This document shows, piece after piece, positions 15,292 to 22,890 of a DNA stretch of 24,396 nucleotides. Numbering within the stretch: position 1 is the first letter of the stretch; each line of letters starts with the position of its first letter. The notes beneath the pieces were generated by a model. It was not told the origin of the DNA. It did no database searches and saw only the letters and a list, made by a program, of their open reading frames with translations. Source of the DNA: Christensenella sp. UBA5489 (GTDB taxonomy: Bacteria > Bacillota > Clostridia > Christensenellales > UBA1242); assembly GCA_002424095.1 (NCBI GenBank), contig DIPL01000011.1, positions 1-24,396 on the forward strand, written 5' to 3'. Both the position numbers and the translations under genes were made by a program.

Positions 15292-17814
15292 TTATTTGCA
15301 ATCATACCACGTTTTACCGCTTGTAATTTCCACAATCAATGGAACTTTCAGTTTCACAACGTTTTCCATATTGGCTTTAAGAATTGATTTTATCAAATCT
15401 AGTTCGGTCGGAAAAACATCGACAATCAATTCATCGTGAATTTGTAAAACTAACTTGCTTTTTAAATTTTGTTGTTTTAACGCATTATTAAATTTTATCA
15501 TTGCAAGTTTTATAATGTCGGAAGCGGAGCCTTGTAAAGGCATATTCATTGCAACTCTTTCACCAAACATTCTTTCATTATATACACTGGAATTAATTTC
15601 AGGAATTCTGCGAATTCTGTTAAAAATTGTTCCTATTTGCCCTTTTTGCTTTGCCGTACTTACATTTCTATCCATATATTCTTTAACTTTTGGATATGTC
15701 TGGAAATATTTTTCAATATATTCTTTTGCAGATTTTCGTGAAATGCCGACATTCTGCGAAAGTCCAAAATCACTTATTCCATAAATAATTCCAAAATTTA
15801 CGGCTTTTGCATTACGTCGTTGAGCAGGCGTTACTTCATTTTCAGGAATTCCAAAAATTTGAGATGCTGTTAAAATGTGTATGTCTCTTTTATCATTAAA
15901 AGCCTTAATCAGCCTTTCATCTTCACTGCAATGAGCAAGAAGTCGTAATTCAATTTGGTTATAGTCGGCAGATATAATAAATCCTTCATCAAACCTGCTT
16001 ATAAACATTTTTCTTAAAATTTTTCCTTCGTCATCACGAATTGGAATATTTTGTAGATTTGGTTCAGTTGAAGAAAGCCGTCCTGTTGATGTCAACATTT
16101 GATTAAAAACCGTATGAATTAAACTGTTTTTTTCATCGACAATTTTTTTATAAGGCTCTATATATGTTCCCTTTAATTTTTGAAGTTTTCTATATCTTAA
16201 AATATGTGGGACAATTGAATGTTCTTCTTCAATTTGCGTTAAAAATTCAAAACCTGTCGATTGTTTTTTATTATTAACACACGTCAAACCAAGTTTCACA
16301 AATAAAACTTCGCCAAGTTGTTTCGGTGAATTTATATTAAATTCTTTTCCGGCAAGTTCATAAATTTTTTGAATTAGTTCTTTTAGTTCGGCATCATATT
16401 TTTCAGATAGGTGATAGAGTTCTTTAATGTCGAGTTTGAAACCCGTATTTTCCATATCAAATAAAACGCTAACAAGCGGAATTTCAATATCATAATATAA
16501 ATTAAGCATATTAAATGACTTCAATAAGCCAAGGAATTCTTGTTTTAAATCGAAATATTTTTCAGCCTGAGTATTCACAAAACCGCTGCCGCCAATTAGA
16601 TAAGATGCAAGTTTTAAATCAAAAATATCACCTTTAATTTCAATTTTCATTTGCTTTAAAATGTGCATATGCATTTTTAAATCGGATACAATTTTGTTAA
16701 TTTTTGGATTTTCTAAAATAGGCTTTAAAACTTTAAGACTTTCTTTTAAGTCAACACCAACGGAAAATAAATTCATTTCAGTTTTGATAACATAATATGT
16801 TTCGTCATTAAATGCAAAAATTATTTCTTTTTCAAAAGAGAAGGCAAATTCTCTTTTACTCTCTTGCGACAATTTGAACTGCTCGCAAATTTTAATAAGA
16901 GTTTCAATATCATTTATTTCTTCTTTTTTAGATTCTTTCTTTTTGCCACCATCTTTCAATTTGAAAACATCTCTTTTTAATAGAGAATTGAATTCATATT
17001 TTTTTAGAAGTTCAATGCCCTGATATGAAAAAGGTAATGAAAGTTTAAATTTATTGAAATCATATTCAAAATCGCAATCGATTTTTATTGTCGCCAGCTC
17101 TTTGGACAAAATTGCCATTTCTTTTTGTTCAATTAGTTTGTTTTTTATACGTGGTGTTATGTTCGGATTATCTAAATTTCCATATATTTTTTCAATAGAA
17201 TCAAATTGCTCAATCAAAAAAGTTGCAGTTTTAGGTCCAATGCCACGTACTCCTGGAATGTTGTCGCTTGCATCCCCCATTAATCCTTTCAACTCAATTA
17301 CCTGCGACGGTGTTACTTTAAAATCACGAAGCAAAACTTTTTCATTTACTTTATAAATTTCGCTTATACCCTTTTTTGTGAGCCAAACGCAAGTGTCGTC
17401 GTCAATGAGTTGCAAAACATCTCGGTCGCCAGATAAAATCACCTTGTCGCACTTATTTTGCTTTGCAAGTGTGCCAATTATATCATCGGCTTCAATACCT
17501 TTTTTTTCAATACAAGTAATTCCCATAGCAACCAAAATTTCTTTTAAAATGACAATTTGGTCAATGAGTTCTGGCGGAGTTGCCTTGCGATTTTGCTTAT
17601 AATCAGCAAATAAGGTGTTTCTAAAAGTGCGGTCAGAAAAGTCAAAAGCAATTGCAATATGCGTTGGTTCATATATCTCAATTACTTTCAAAAACATATT
17701 TAAAAAACCAAAAACTGCACCCGTAAACTGCCCTTTTGAGTTAGATAAAAAAGGAAGAGCATAATATGCCCGATATACTATGCTGTTTCCATCTATAATT
17801 AAAAATTTATCCAT
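15292..17814 (-). CDS. polA: DNA polymerase I
   Basis: Pol I fills gaps and removes RNA primers. The 840 residues comprise the 5'-3' exonuclease (about 1-290, start MDKFLIIDGNSIVYRAYYALP), a 3'-5' exonuclease-like domain, and the polymerase. Polymerase motifs are A, DYNQIELRLLAH from Asp617; B, RRNAKAVNFGIIYG with Lys670, Phe674 and Tyr678; and C, His793-Asp794-Glu795. The proofreading domain lacks its acidic residues: the DxE motif reads FAFSFEKE and the second motif reads SDLKMHMHIL. It is therefore probably inactive, as in Bacillus and Taq Pol I. The frame stays open to 17925, but the family N-terminus matches the ATG at 17814, and a -10 box at 17914-17919 would place the transcript start inside the longer version. 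Confidence 0.97.
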   Translation of the reverse strand: MDKFLIIDGNSIVYRAYYALPFLSNSKGQFTGAVFGFLNMFLKVIEIYEPTHIAIAFDFSDRTFRNTLFADYKQNRKATPPELIDQIVILKEILVAMGITCIEKKGIEADDIIGTLAKQNKCDKVILSGDRDVLQLIDDDTCVWLTKKGISEIYKVNEKVLLRDFKVTPSQVIELKGLMGDASDNIPGVRGIGPKTATFLIEQFDSIEKIYGNLDNPNITPRIKNKLIEQKEMAILSKELATIKIDCDFEYDFNKFKLSLPFSYQGIELLKKYEFNSLLKRDVFKLKDGGKKKESKKEEINDIETLIKICEQFKLSQESKREFAFSFEKEIIFAFNDETYYVIKTEMNLFSVGVDLKESLKVLKPILENPKINKIVSDLKMHMHILKQMKIEIKGDIFDLKLASYLIGGSGFVNTQAEKYFDLKQEFLGLLKSFNMLNLYYDIEIPLVSVLFDMENTGFKLDIKELYHLSEKYDAELKELIQKIYELAGKEFNINSPKQLGEVLFVKLGLTCVNNKKQSTGFEFLTQIEEEHSIVPHILRYRKLQKLKGTYIEPYKKIVDEKNSLIHTVFNQMLTSTGRLSSTEPNLQNIPIRDDEGKILRKMFISRFDEGFIISADYNQIELRLLAHCSEDERLIKAFNDKRDIHILTASQIFGIPENEVTPAQRRNAKAVNFGIIYGISDFGLSQNVGISRKSAKEYIEKYFQTYPKVKEYMDRNVSTAKQKGQIGTIFNRIRRIPEINSSVYNERMFGERVAMNMPLQGSASDIIKLAMIKFNNALKQQNLKSKLVLQIHDELIVDVFPTELDLIKSILKANMENVVKLKVPLIVEITSGKTWYDCK

Positions 17815-17913
17815 ATTCTCAAAATTATTTTTCATCAATATGTATTCTTTATTTTGAGATACAAAATATGTGTCGTAAAACACAGCACATAATATTGATG
17901 AATTAAAAAAAAC

Positions 17914-17919
17914 ATTATA
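17914..17919 (-). promoter_or_regulatory. Probable -10 element of polA
   Basis: A consensus TATAAT on the minus strand, about 100 bases before the polA ATG. The -35 region is weak (TACTTT at about 16 bp). A small TGTGT/ACACA dyad follows in the leader, near 17868-17884. Confidence 0.4.
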
Positions 17920-17990
17920 AAACAAATTTTCTCGAAAAGTAGCATTAATATTTCATTAAATTATTTAACTTTCTTAAAACTCAATTTAAA

Positions 17991-18266
17991 TTAGAAATTT
18001 AACAATTCAGGGAAAAATAGACCTAATACAAGTGCGGCAACCGCAAATACTGTTATAATTAAAAAAAGAATTTTAAATGACCTTTCAGAAAAATTGATAA
18101 GAGCGAAGCCCGATAAAAGAAATATTGGACCATAAAGCATAATGCTTGCCACTGTTGAATTTAATAAAAGTTCCGTAGTGTCAATTGTAGGAATTAAAAG
18201 AATTACATTAAAAATAATTAAAGCTAATGCTAATAAAGAAAAAATGAAATTAAAAACATTTTTCAT
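17991..18266 (-). CDS. Small membrane protein with three predicted helices
   Basis: I do not recognise this 91-residue protein. It has hydrophobic segments at about 5-27, 38-59 and 66-87, with a basic start (MKN) and one basic loop (RSFK), suggesting a three-helix inner-membrane protein. It is a real gene: AGGAGG lies five bases before the ATG and a good promoter precedes it. It stands alone between polA and the divergent tRNA-Leu region. The function is unknown. Confidence 0.8.
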   Translation of the reverse strand: MKNVFNFIFSLLALALIIFNVILLIPTIDTTELLLNSTVASIMLYGPIFLLSGFALINFSERSFKILFLIITVFAVAALVLGLFFPELLNF

Positions 18267-18283
18267 AATATCCTCCTGAATTT

Positions 18284-18312
18284 AGTATAGCATATCATGG
18301 TATCAAATACAA
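18284..18312 (-). promoter_or_regulatory. Promoter of the small membrane protein gene
   Basis: On the minus strand TTGTAT (18307-18312) and TATACT (18284-18289) are exactly 17 bp apart. The start codon at 18266 gives a short leader that holds a strong ribosome binding site. Confidence 0.65.
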
Positions 18313-18334
18313 CTTTTTTTTTAACATTTTTATA

Positions 18335-18365
18335 CGAAAGTTTTAATAAAAACGGAAAACTTTCG
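18335..18365. promoter_or_regulatory. Perfect inverted repeat between two divergent promoters
   Basis: Arms CGAAAGTTTT (18335-18344) and AAAACTTTCG (18356-18365) match perfectly, with an 11-base centre. The dyad lies between the minus-strand -35 at 18307 and the plus-strand -35 at 18367 and is not followed by a T-run in either direction, so an operator is more likely than a terminator. Confidence 0.55.
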
Positions 18366-18366
18366 C

Positions 18367-18396
18367 TTGACTTTTAGGTATTATGTAGTTTATAAT
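18367..18396 (+). promoter_or_regulatory. Candidate promoter of tRNA-Leu
   Basis: TTGACT (18367-18372) and TATAAT (18391-18396) are 18 bp apart. It is the best plus-strand promoter before tRNA-Leu, though about 220 bases upstream. The 18397-18619 stretch between them is AT-rich and I see no gene in it. Confidence 0.55.
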
Positions 18397-18619
18397 TTAA
18401 TTTATTCTTTGGTTAATAATCATTATAGTCATTCATTTTTAAAAAACTTAAATTAGAATTCGCCGTTTTAAATTTGAAACTTTATATCCTTTTATTAAAT
18501 ATCTCTTGAATTTTTTAATAGTTTATGTTATTGTTAACTATAATATGATGTTAAAAAATAAAACATTTTATTTATATGCTGTTTAAAGCAAAACTCCATT
18601 AATACAAACATTTTAATAT

Positions 18620-18705
18620 GCTGGTGTGGCGGAATGGCAGACGCACAAGACTCAAAATCTTGCGAGGGCAACTTCATGTGGGTTCAAGTCCCACCATCAG
18701 CACCA
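18620..18705 (+). tRNA. tRNA-Leu (anticodon CAA), left end of the island
   Basis: A complete class II tRNA. The acceptor GCTGGTG pairs with CATCAGC (one G-U). The anticodon stem CAAGA/TCTTG holds loop CTCAAAA, giving anticodon CAA, which reads UUG. A long variable arm (GCGAGGGCAACTTCATGT) and T arm GTGGG-TTCAAGT-CCCAC follow, and CCA is encoded. Its 3' part from 18650 recurs at 22891, so this gene is the likely integration site of the element to its right. Confidence 0.95.
18650..18696 (+). repeat. Left direct repeat (att-like) inside tRNA-Leu
   Basis: These 47 bases, from the anticodon loop into the acceptor stem, are identical to 22891-22937. Tyrosine recombinases commonly use the anticodon-loop-to-3'-end part of tRNA genes as attachment sites. 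Confidence 0.85.
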
Positions 18706-18712
18706 TTATGTT

Positions 18713-18745
18713 AAACTCCTTATAATATAAGGGGTTTATTTTATT
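18713..18745 (+). terminator. Terminator of tRNA-Leu
   Basis: AAACTCCTTAT (18713-18723) pairs with ATAAGGGGTTT (18727-18737), with one G-U pair and a 3-base loop, followed by ATTTTATT. A diverged relative follows the right tRNA copy. Confidence 0.75.
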
Positions 18746-18751
18746 CACAGA

Positions 18752-18860
18752 AATATCTTTTAAACCGCCTTGTTTCAGCCTTTCGTCATCAATTGCAAAG
18801 CTTTTTTAAATGTATTCATGCAGGCGGTTTTGCCCATAAGCGATTTAAACGATGGATGTT
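18752..18860 (-). pseudogene. Decayed fragment of a RhuM-family gene
   Basis: On the minus strand the peptide FAIDDERLKQGG (18764-18799) is preceded, in the same frame and after one stop codon, by NRLHEYI, and in another frame by RLNRLWAK. Together they match the conserved RhuM (COG3943) stretch FRxWATxxLxEYIxKGFxLDDERLKxGG, broken by a stop and at least one frameshift. Only about 35 residues remain and the homology ends just before the tRNA terminator. RhuM proteins are common on mobile elements in gut bacteria. I read this as debris of an earlier element. Confidence 0.55.
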
Positions 18861-19007
18861 TGATAAACACCAAAAAAAACAAAAAAATGTTTCAAAAACA
18901 GGTGGTGAGATGCTCTTAGAAAAAAAGGTAGGATTTTGATTAAAGCTAAAAAAATTAAAAATATGTAAAAAGGTTGGACAAATCAAAATTATTTTAATGT
19001 ACTTTTA
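18861..19007. other. AT-rich gap before the HisRS-like operon
   Basis: No open frame of credible length, no RNA gene and no repeat was seen here. The sequence is A-rich and probably derives from decayed mobile DNA continuous with the RhuM fragment. Confidence 0.5.
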
Positions 19008-19036
19008 TTGACTTTTGGGGGCAGGAGTGGTATACT
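19008..19036 (+). promoter_or_regulatory. Strong promoter of the island operon
   Basis: TTGACT (19008-19013) and TATACT (19031-19036) are exactly 17 bp apart. The predicted start is near 19043, leaving a leader of about 24 bases. That is too short for a T-box, which many Bacillota aminoacyl-tRNA synthetase genes carry. Confidence 0.8.
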
Positions 19037-19039
19037 CCT
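19023..19039. promoter_or_regulatory. Operator-like dyad over the -10 box
   Basis: AGGAGT (19023-19028) and ACTCCT (19034-19039) are perfect inverted arms around a 5-base centre, overlapping the -10 element. A repressor bound here would block the promoter. No regulator gene lies next to it in the window. Confidence 0.5.
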
Positions 19040-19066
19040 TAAAGTATTTTAGGAAGAGGAAATTTA

Positions 19067-20302
19067 ATGTTTGGTATTAAAGGTTTCAAAGAAAGATTTG
19101 GGGAAATACCATTAAAAGAAGAATATATTAAAAGAGTTTTGTTTGATACGGCTATATCATTTGATTATAAAAAAATTATAATTCCGACTTTGGAAAATGC
19201 CAAATCGTTTTCCCCAGCAGTTATAGGAAAAGCACCTTGGCCTGAGTGGAACGAAAATGGATGCTTTTATTTTGAAATAGAAAACTACTTGAAAGACTAT
19301 AATACATGCTCAAAAGAGAAGGTTTTATTGATTCCTGAGGGAACAATATCTGTAACCAGATGGCTGGGTGAAAAAATTAACAAAGGCGATTATAAGTTCC
19401 CAATTAAGCTATTTTACTCACTAACCTGCTACCGAAACGAGATTTTAGCACATTTATCGGACACAAAACATAGGGAATTTGAACAATTTGGAATGGAAAT
19501 TTTAGGTTCGTCAAATATTCTATCCGATGTTGAAAATATGCACATGGTTTGTGCTTGTTTAAAAAAACTTGACATTAAGCCATTTGAAATAAGAATTAGA
19601 TTAAGTGATACCCATGTATTTAATAATTTAATACAAGATAGTAAAATTTCTGAAGACGATGCAGTTACACTTAGAGAAGTAATGGATTATTTTGCTGAGT
19701 CAAAAGCCGGAAAACACCAAGAAACTTACAAAAGCTGTAAAGAAAAACTATATTCATTAATAAACAAAACACAATTGCCAATTTCGGTTTTTAATTGTTG
19801 GGCAGCCTTGTTTGAAAGTGGATATAATGATTTGGAGGAATTAACAAAAGTTTTTCCATCAAAATACCATACATATTTCTGTATACTCGAAGAAATTAGA
19901 AAAGAATTCGCAAAGCAACATATTCGTGTGGACATTGACCTATGCGTTGTAAGATCGCATGAATATTATACTGGAATTTCGTTTGAAGTTGATGTAATTT
20001 CACAAAACCAGTCTTTCTTTGAAATAGCAGGTGGCGGAAGATACGACAGGTTGGTTGGTAATTTTATTGAAAACAGCAAAAATAAGATTAATGCTGTTCC
20101 ATGCACGGGCTTTGCATTTGGATTAGAGAGGGTTTGTTTTTTAATGGAGAAGTTAGACTTGTTTAATTCCGAGAAAGTGGTGACATCAACTTTTAAGTTT
20201 GATGAACACGAAAACGAGCCTGTTAAAATAAAAGATGATAGTATTGCTGAATATTTTGAGGCGATTGCTAATAAAAGAAAGATATATATAGGAGATAAAT
20301 AA
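19067..20302 (+). CDS. HisRS-fold (HisZ/HisS-like) class II synthetase paralogue without anticodon-binding domain
   Basis: First gene of the island operon, 411 residues. It has the histidyl-tRNA synthetase catalytic core: PEGT at 90-93, motif 2 YRNE at 122-125 with REFEQFGMEILG at 136-147, a HisA-type stretch VVRSHEYYTGISFE at 294-307, AGGGRYDRL at 321-329 and motif 3 GFAFGLER at 348-355. Residues that contact histidine in HisRS (Glu91, Gln140, Glu144, Arg296, Tyr300, Tyr301) are kept, so it may bind and activate histidine. HisA RGLDYY is changed to RSHEYY. After motif 3 only about 55 residues remain, too few for the usual anticodon-binding domain. It could be HisZ, but no his biosynthetic gene is nearby. 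GGAAGAGG precedes the ATG; one base separates it from the next gene. Confidence 0.85.
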   Translation: MFGIKGFKERFGEIPLKEEYIKRVLFDTAISFDYKKIIIPTLENAKSFSPAVIGKAPWPEWNENGCFYFEIENYLKDYNTCSKEKVLLIPEGTISVTRWLGEKINKGDYKFPIKLFYSLTCYRNEILAHLSDTKHREFEQFGMEILGSSNILSDVENMHMVCACLKKLDIKPFEIRIRLSDTHVFNNLIQDSKISEDDAVTLREVMDYFAESKAGKHQETYKSCKEKLYSLINKTQLPISVFNCWAALFESGYNDLEELTKVFPSKYHTYFCILEEIRKEFAKQHIRVDIDLCVVRSHEYYTGISFEVDVISQNQSFFEIAGGGRYDRLVGNFIENSKNKINAVPCTGFAFGLERVCFLMEKLDLFNSEKVVTSTFKFDEHENEPVKIKDDSIAEYFEAIANKRKIYIGDK

Positions 20303-20303
20303 T

Positions 20304-21551
20304 ATGGATTTTATAAAAACACCGGTGAAAGGTATGCCGGAACAATTGCCTCAAGATATGATATTAAGAGAATTTGTTTTAAACAAAATTAAAGTCAATT
20401 ATGGCAAGTACGGGTTCTTGTTAATTGAGACTCCCGCTGTTGAGCACATAGAAAACTTAACAAACAAACAAGGTGGCGAAAACGAGCAACTTATTTTCAA
20501 AATTCTTAAACGAGGAGAAAAATTAAAAAAAGAAACTACCTTAGATAATATCAGTGATTCTGGTTTAAGATACGACTTAACGGTTCCACTGGCCAGGTTT
20601 TATTCAAACAACGCTCAACACTTACCTATGCCTTTTAAGGCGTTTCAGATAGGGAATGTATGGAGAGCCGACAATCCGCAAAAAGGCAGACTAAGACAAT
20701 TTATGCAATGTGACATTGATATAATCGGAGACCGAACTAAAATTGCGGAAATTGATTTGATTACCGCTACTGTTGATATGCTAAGTGAACTAGGTTTAGG
20801 CAAATGCACCGTTAGAGTAAACGACCGAAGAATATTGAAACAAATGGCTTTAAATTGTAATTTTAATCCAGAACAACTTTCTCCAATATTTGTTATCCTT
20901 GACAAATATGATAAGATTGGCGTAGAAGGCGTAAAAAACAAATTGATGTCTTTGGGCATGTCCGAAAATAATGTTGATAAATATTGCGGATATTTAAAAA
21001 CTTATGATAAAACACTTTCATGTAAGGATTTTTTTGCCAAAGAAGATAATTCTATGGATGCACAAATTGTTGAAAACCTCGAAGATATTATCAACATTAC
21101 AAAAAACTTAGTTAAAGATAAAGGCAATGTAATATTTGATCCTACTCTGGTTAGGGGTATGGGGTATTACACTGGTCCAATCTTTGAAATTGAGCTAAAT
21201 TCGTATCATCTGTCAATTGCTGGTGGTGGCAGATATGATAAAATGATTGGCAAATACATGGGCCACGACGTGCCTGCATGTGGTTTTTCTATCGGTCTTG
21301 AAAGAATAATGTCTATAATAAAAGAAAAACAAAAAGCATTAGGCTTGGAAGGAGCTGGCGTGTCTTATTTAGTAGATAAGGACACAAAACGAGAAAAGAT
21401 AGAAGAAATTTTTAATCAGGCGGCTAAATTAAGAGAAGATGATACAAGAGTTTCGGTTTCAACAAAAATAAAAAACATAGGCAGACAAAGAGAAGAACTA
21501 AAAAAACAGGGATACGGAAAAATTATTGACACCTATGAATGGGAGAGATAA
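20304..21551 (+). CDS. hisS: Histidyl-tRNA synthetase-like protein with shortened anticodon-binding domain
   Basis: Second gene of the operon, 415 residues. The N-terminus (KGMPEQLPQD, TPAVE) and LRYDLTVPLARFY at 88-100 are typical of HisRS, closer to the eukaryote-like branch. Motif 2 runs from FQIGNVWRADNPQKGRLRQF at 114-133 to QCDIDIIG at 135-142; HisA reads LVRGMGYYTGPIFE, with Gly where Asp is usual; SIAGGGRYDKM and motif 3 GFSIGLERI follow. The remaining C-terminal part, about 70 residues, has the RQREELKKQGYGKII signature of the HisRS anticodon domain but is shorter than the usual 90-100. It may be a working HisRS or a specialised paralogue; whether the host has another hisS cannot be seen. 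AGGAG in the end of the previous gene serves as ribosome binding site. Confidence 0.88.
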   Translation: MDFIKTPVKGMPEQLPQDMILREFVLNKIKVNYGKYGFLLIETPAVEHIENLTNKQGGENEQLIFKILKRGEKLKKETTLDNISDSGLRYDLTVPLARFYSNNAQHLPMPFKAFQIGNVWRADNPQKGRLRQFMQCDIDIIGDRTKIAEIDLITATVDMLSELGLGKCTVRVNDRRILKQMALNCNFNPEQLSPIFVILDKYDKIGVEGVKNKLMSLGMSENNVDKYCGYLKTYDKTLSCKDFFAKEDNSMDAQIVENLEDIINITKNLVKDKGNVIFDPTLVRGMGYYTGPIFEIELNSYHLSIAGGGRYDKMIGKYMGHDVPACGFSIGLERIMSIIKEKQKALGLEGAGVSYLVDKDTKREKIEEIFNQAAKLREDDTRVSVSTKIKNIGRQREELKKQGYGKIIDTYEWER

Positions 21552-22622
21552 ATGTTAATAGAATTATTTAGTAAATATAGCTTGCCCATTAAAAAGAACT
21601 ATGGAGATTTTGTTAGAAACAATTTTTTAGACATTGATAAGCGATTGTTTACTTTGTACGAAAATTATACACTTTTGGACAATAATTTCCCAAGACCTAT
21701 TTTGACTTTTTTGGGCGTACATTATAATTCAAATCTTATAGTAAACATTGAAGAGTTTGTTAACTTAAAACTTTTATACATCTCTCAGTTGGTTAGAGAT
21801 GTTTTGGCAATCCACGATGATATAATTGATGAAGATCACATGAAGTTTAACTCCGAAACATTGCCTTTTTCTTTGTCACGCCTAGACAACAAATCTATTA
21901 GAACAATGCAGAAAAAAGGCAAGGATTTGGCATTGTTATTTGGTGATTATATCTTCCCTGTTATATATAAATTGGTTTGCGAACTAAACATAGATTGTGC
22001 TAAAAAAATAAAACTTATTGAAGCTATAAACCGAATATTTACCAAAACTAACTTAGGACAGGTTAACGAGTTATTATTAGAAGAAAAGTCGTTAGATAAA
22101 ATACATGAGAGAGATATCCTGGACCTATATAATCAGAAAGCGGCGGATTATTGCTATGCTTTTCCTTTTGAGCTTGGCTTGATTTATTCAAGTGCATCAC
22201 CTGCCTTAATTAAAACTTGTAGGGACGTTTTAATACAAATAGGTTGTTGCTCACAAGTTGTTAATGATGTAGAAGGCATCTTTTCCGACTCATTCAATAA
22301 TGAAAGAGAAACATTAAGTGATTTATTATATCTAAGAAGAACATATTTGTTGGTAAAACTTAGACATACTACAAATAATGAAAAAATTGTAAACTTATTA
22401 TCAAAGAAAACCTTAACTTTAAGGCAGGCAGAATATATTAAAGATTACATGAAAAAAGAAAGATTAATTGATAAAGTGTTGATAGACATACAATCTATTT
22501 GCAATATATTAAAAAAGCAAATAGCAGAGTTGAATGTTGGAGATGTGGTAAAAGAATATTTTATAGACTTAATCAATATTAGAGTTCTTAACAATTTGAA
22601 AAAGGTTACAAAGAACAGTTAG
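21552..22622 (+). CDS. Isoprenyl diphosphate synthase-fold protein with altered motifs
   Basis: Third gene, 356 residues, starting directly after the hisS-like stop codon with GGGAGAG as ribosome binding site. It is an all-alpha trans-isoprenyl diphosphate synthase relative: first Asp-rich motif DDIIDED at 89-95, GQVNELLLEE at 169-178, and YNQKAADY at 193-200, which matches the KT helix of the family. Two departures are clear. The second Asp-rich motif is NDVEGIFSD at 238-246, which has the N-D-x-x-S/G-x3-D/E spacing of the terpene synthase NSE motif. The N-terminal GGKRxRP that binds IPP is reduced to FPRP at 46-49. So it may not elongate prenyl chains; a terpene-synthase-like or other prenyl-diphosphate reaction is possible, but this is inference. 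Confidence 0.82.
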   Translation: MLIELFSKYSLPIKKNYGDFVRNNFLDIDKRLFTLYENYTLLDNNFPRPILTFLGVHYNSNLIVNIEEFVNLKLLYISQLVRDVLAIHDDIIDEDHMKFNSETLPFSLSRLDNKSIRTMQKKGKDLALLFGDYIFPVIYKLVCELNIDCAKKIKLIEAINRIFTKTNLGQVNELLLEEKSLDKIHERDILDLYNQKAADYCYAFPFELGLIYSSASPALIKTCRDVLIQIGCCSQVVNDVEGIFSDSFNNERETLSDLLYLRRTYLLVKLRHTTNNEKIVNLLSKKTLTLRQAEYIKDYMKKERLIDKVLIDIQSICNILKKQIAELNVGDVVKEYFIDLINIRVLNNLKKVTKNS

Positions 22623-22659
22623 TTTTGTATTAATTGAAATACAGTAAGGAACTAAGCTA

Positions 22660-22746
22660 ATGAAGTTTTTTGAGCCCAGTCAATCTTGCTCGCTGTTTAG
22701 CGTACAAAAAAGAATTGAGCAAACACAACGAAAAAGCAGTTTTTAG
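22660..22746 (+). CDS. Possible 28-residue open frame behind the island operon
   Basis: An ATG at 22660 with AAGGAA ten bases before it opens a 28-codon frame rich in Ser, Gln and Lys (MKFFEPSQSCSLFS at the start). No family is recognised and the length allows chance. It lies between the last operon gene and its terminator, so it would be on the same transcript. Confidence 0.2.
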   Translation: MKFFEPSQSCSLFSVQKRIEQTQRKSSF

Positions 22747-22779
22747 AAATTTCGACAAAAAATGTGTAACGATTTGAGA

Positions 22780-22820
22780 AAAATGTCCTTAACTTTATAG
22801 AGGGGCATTTTTTGTTTGTG
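22780..22820 (+). terminator. Terminator of the island operon
   Basis: AAAATGTCCTT (22780-22790) pairs with AGGGGCATTTT (22801-22811), eleven pairs including two G-U, with a 10-base loop. TTGTTTGTGTTTTTTTT follows. Confidence 0.75.
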
Positions 22821-22890
22821 TTTTTTTTGCGGTAAGGGAAACTACAAATTAACAGACAAAAACAATACAATTTAAAATAAACTAATAAAA

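Noticed and set aside
17815..17925. N-terminal extension of DNA polymerase I by 37 residues
   Set aside because: The family N-terminus starts exactly at the ATG at 17814, and a TATAAT at 17914-17919 would put the transcript start inside the extension.
18706..19066. T-box leader for the HisRS-like operon
   Set aside because: The promoter at 19008-19036 leaves only about 24 untranslated bases, and no T-box consensus was seen upstream.
22627..22800. Possible integrase remnant next to the right repeat
   Set aside because: I translated the stretch in the forward frames and found no tyrosine-recombinase motif; only a 28-codon frame remains.
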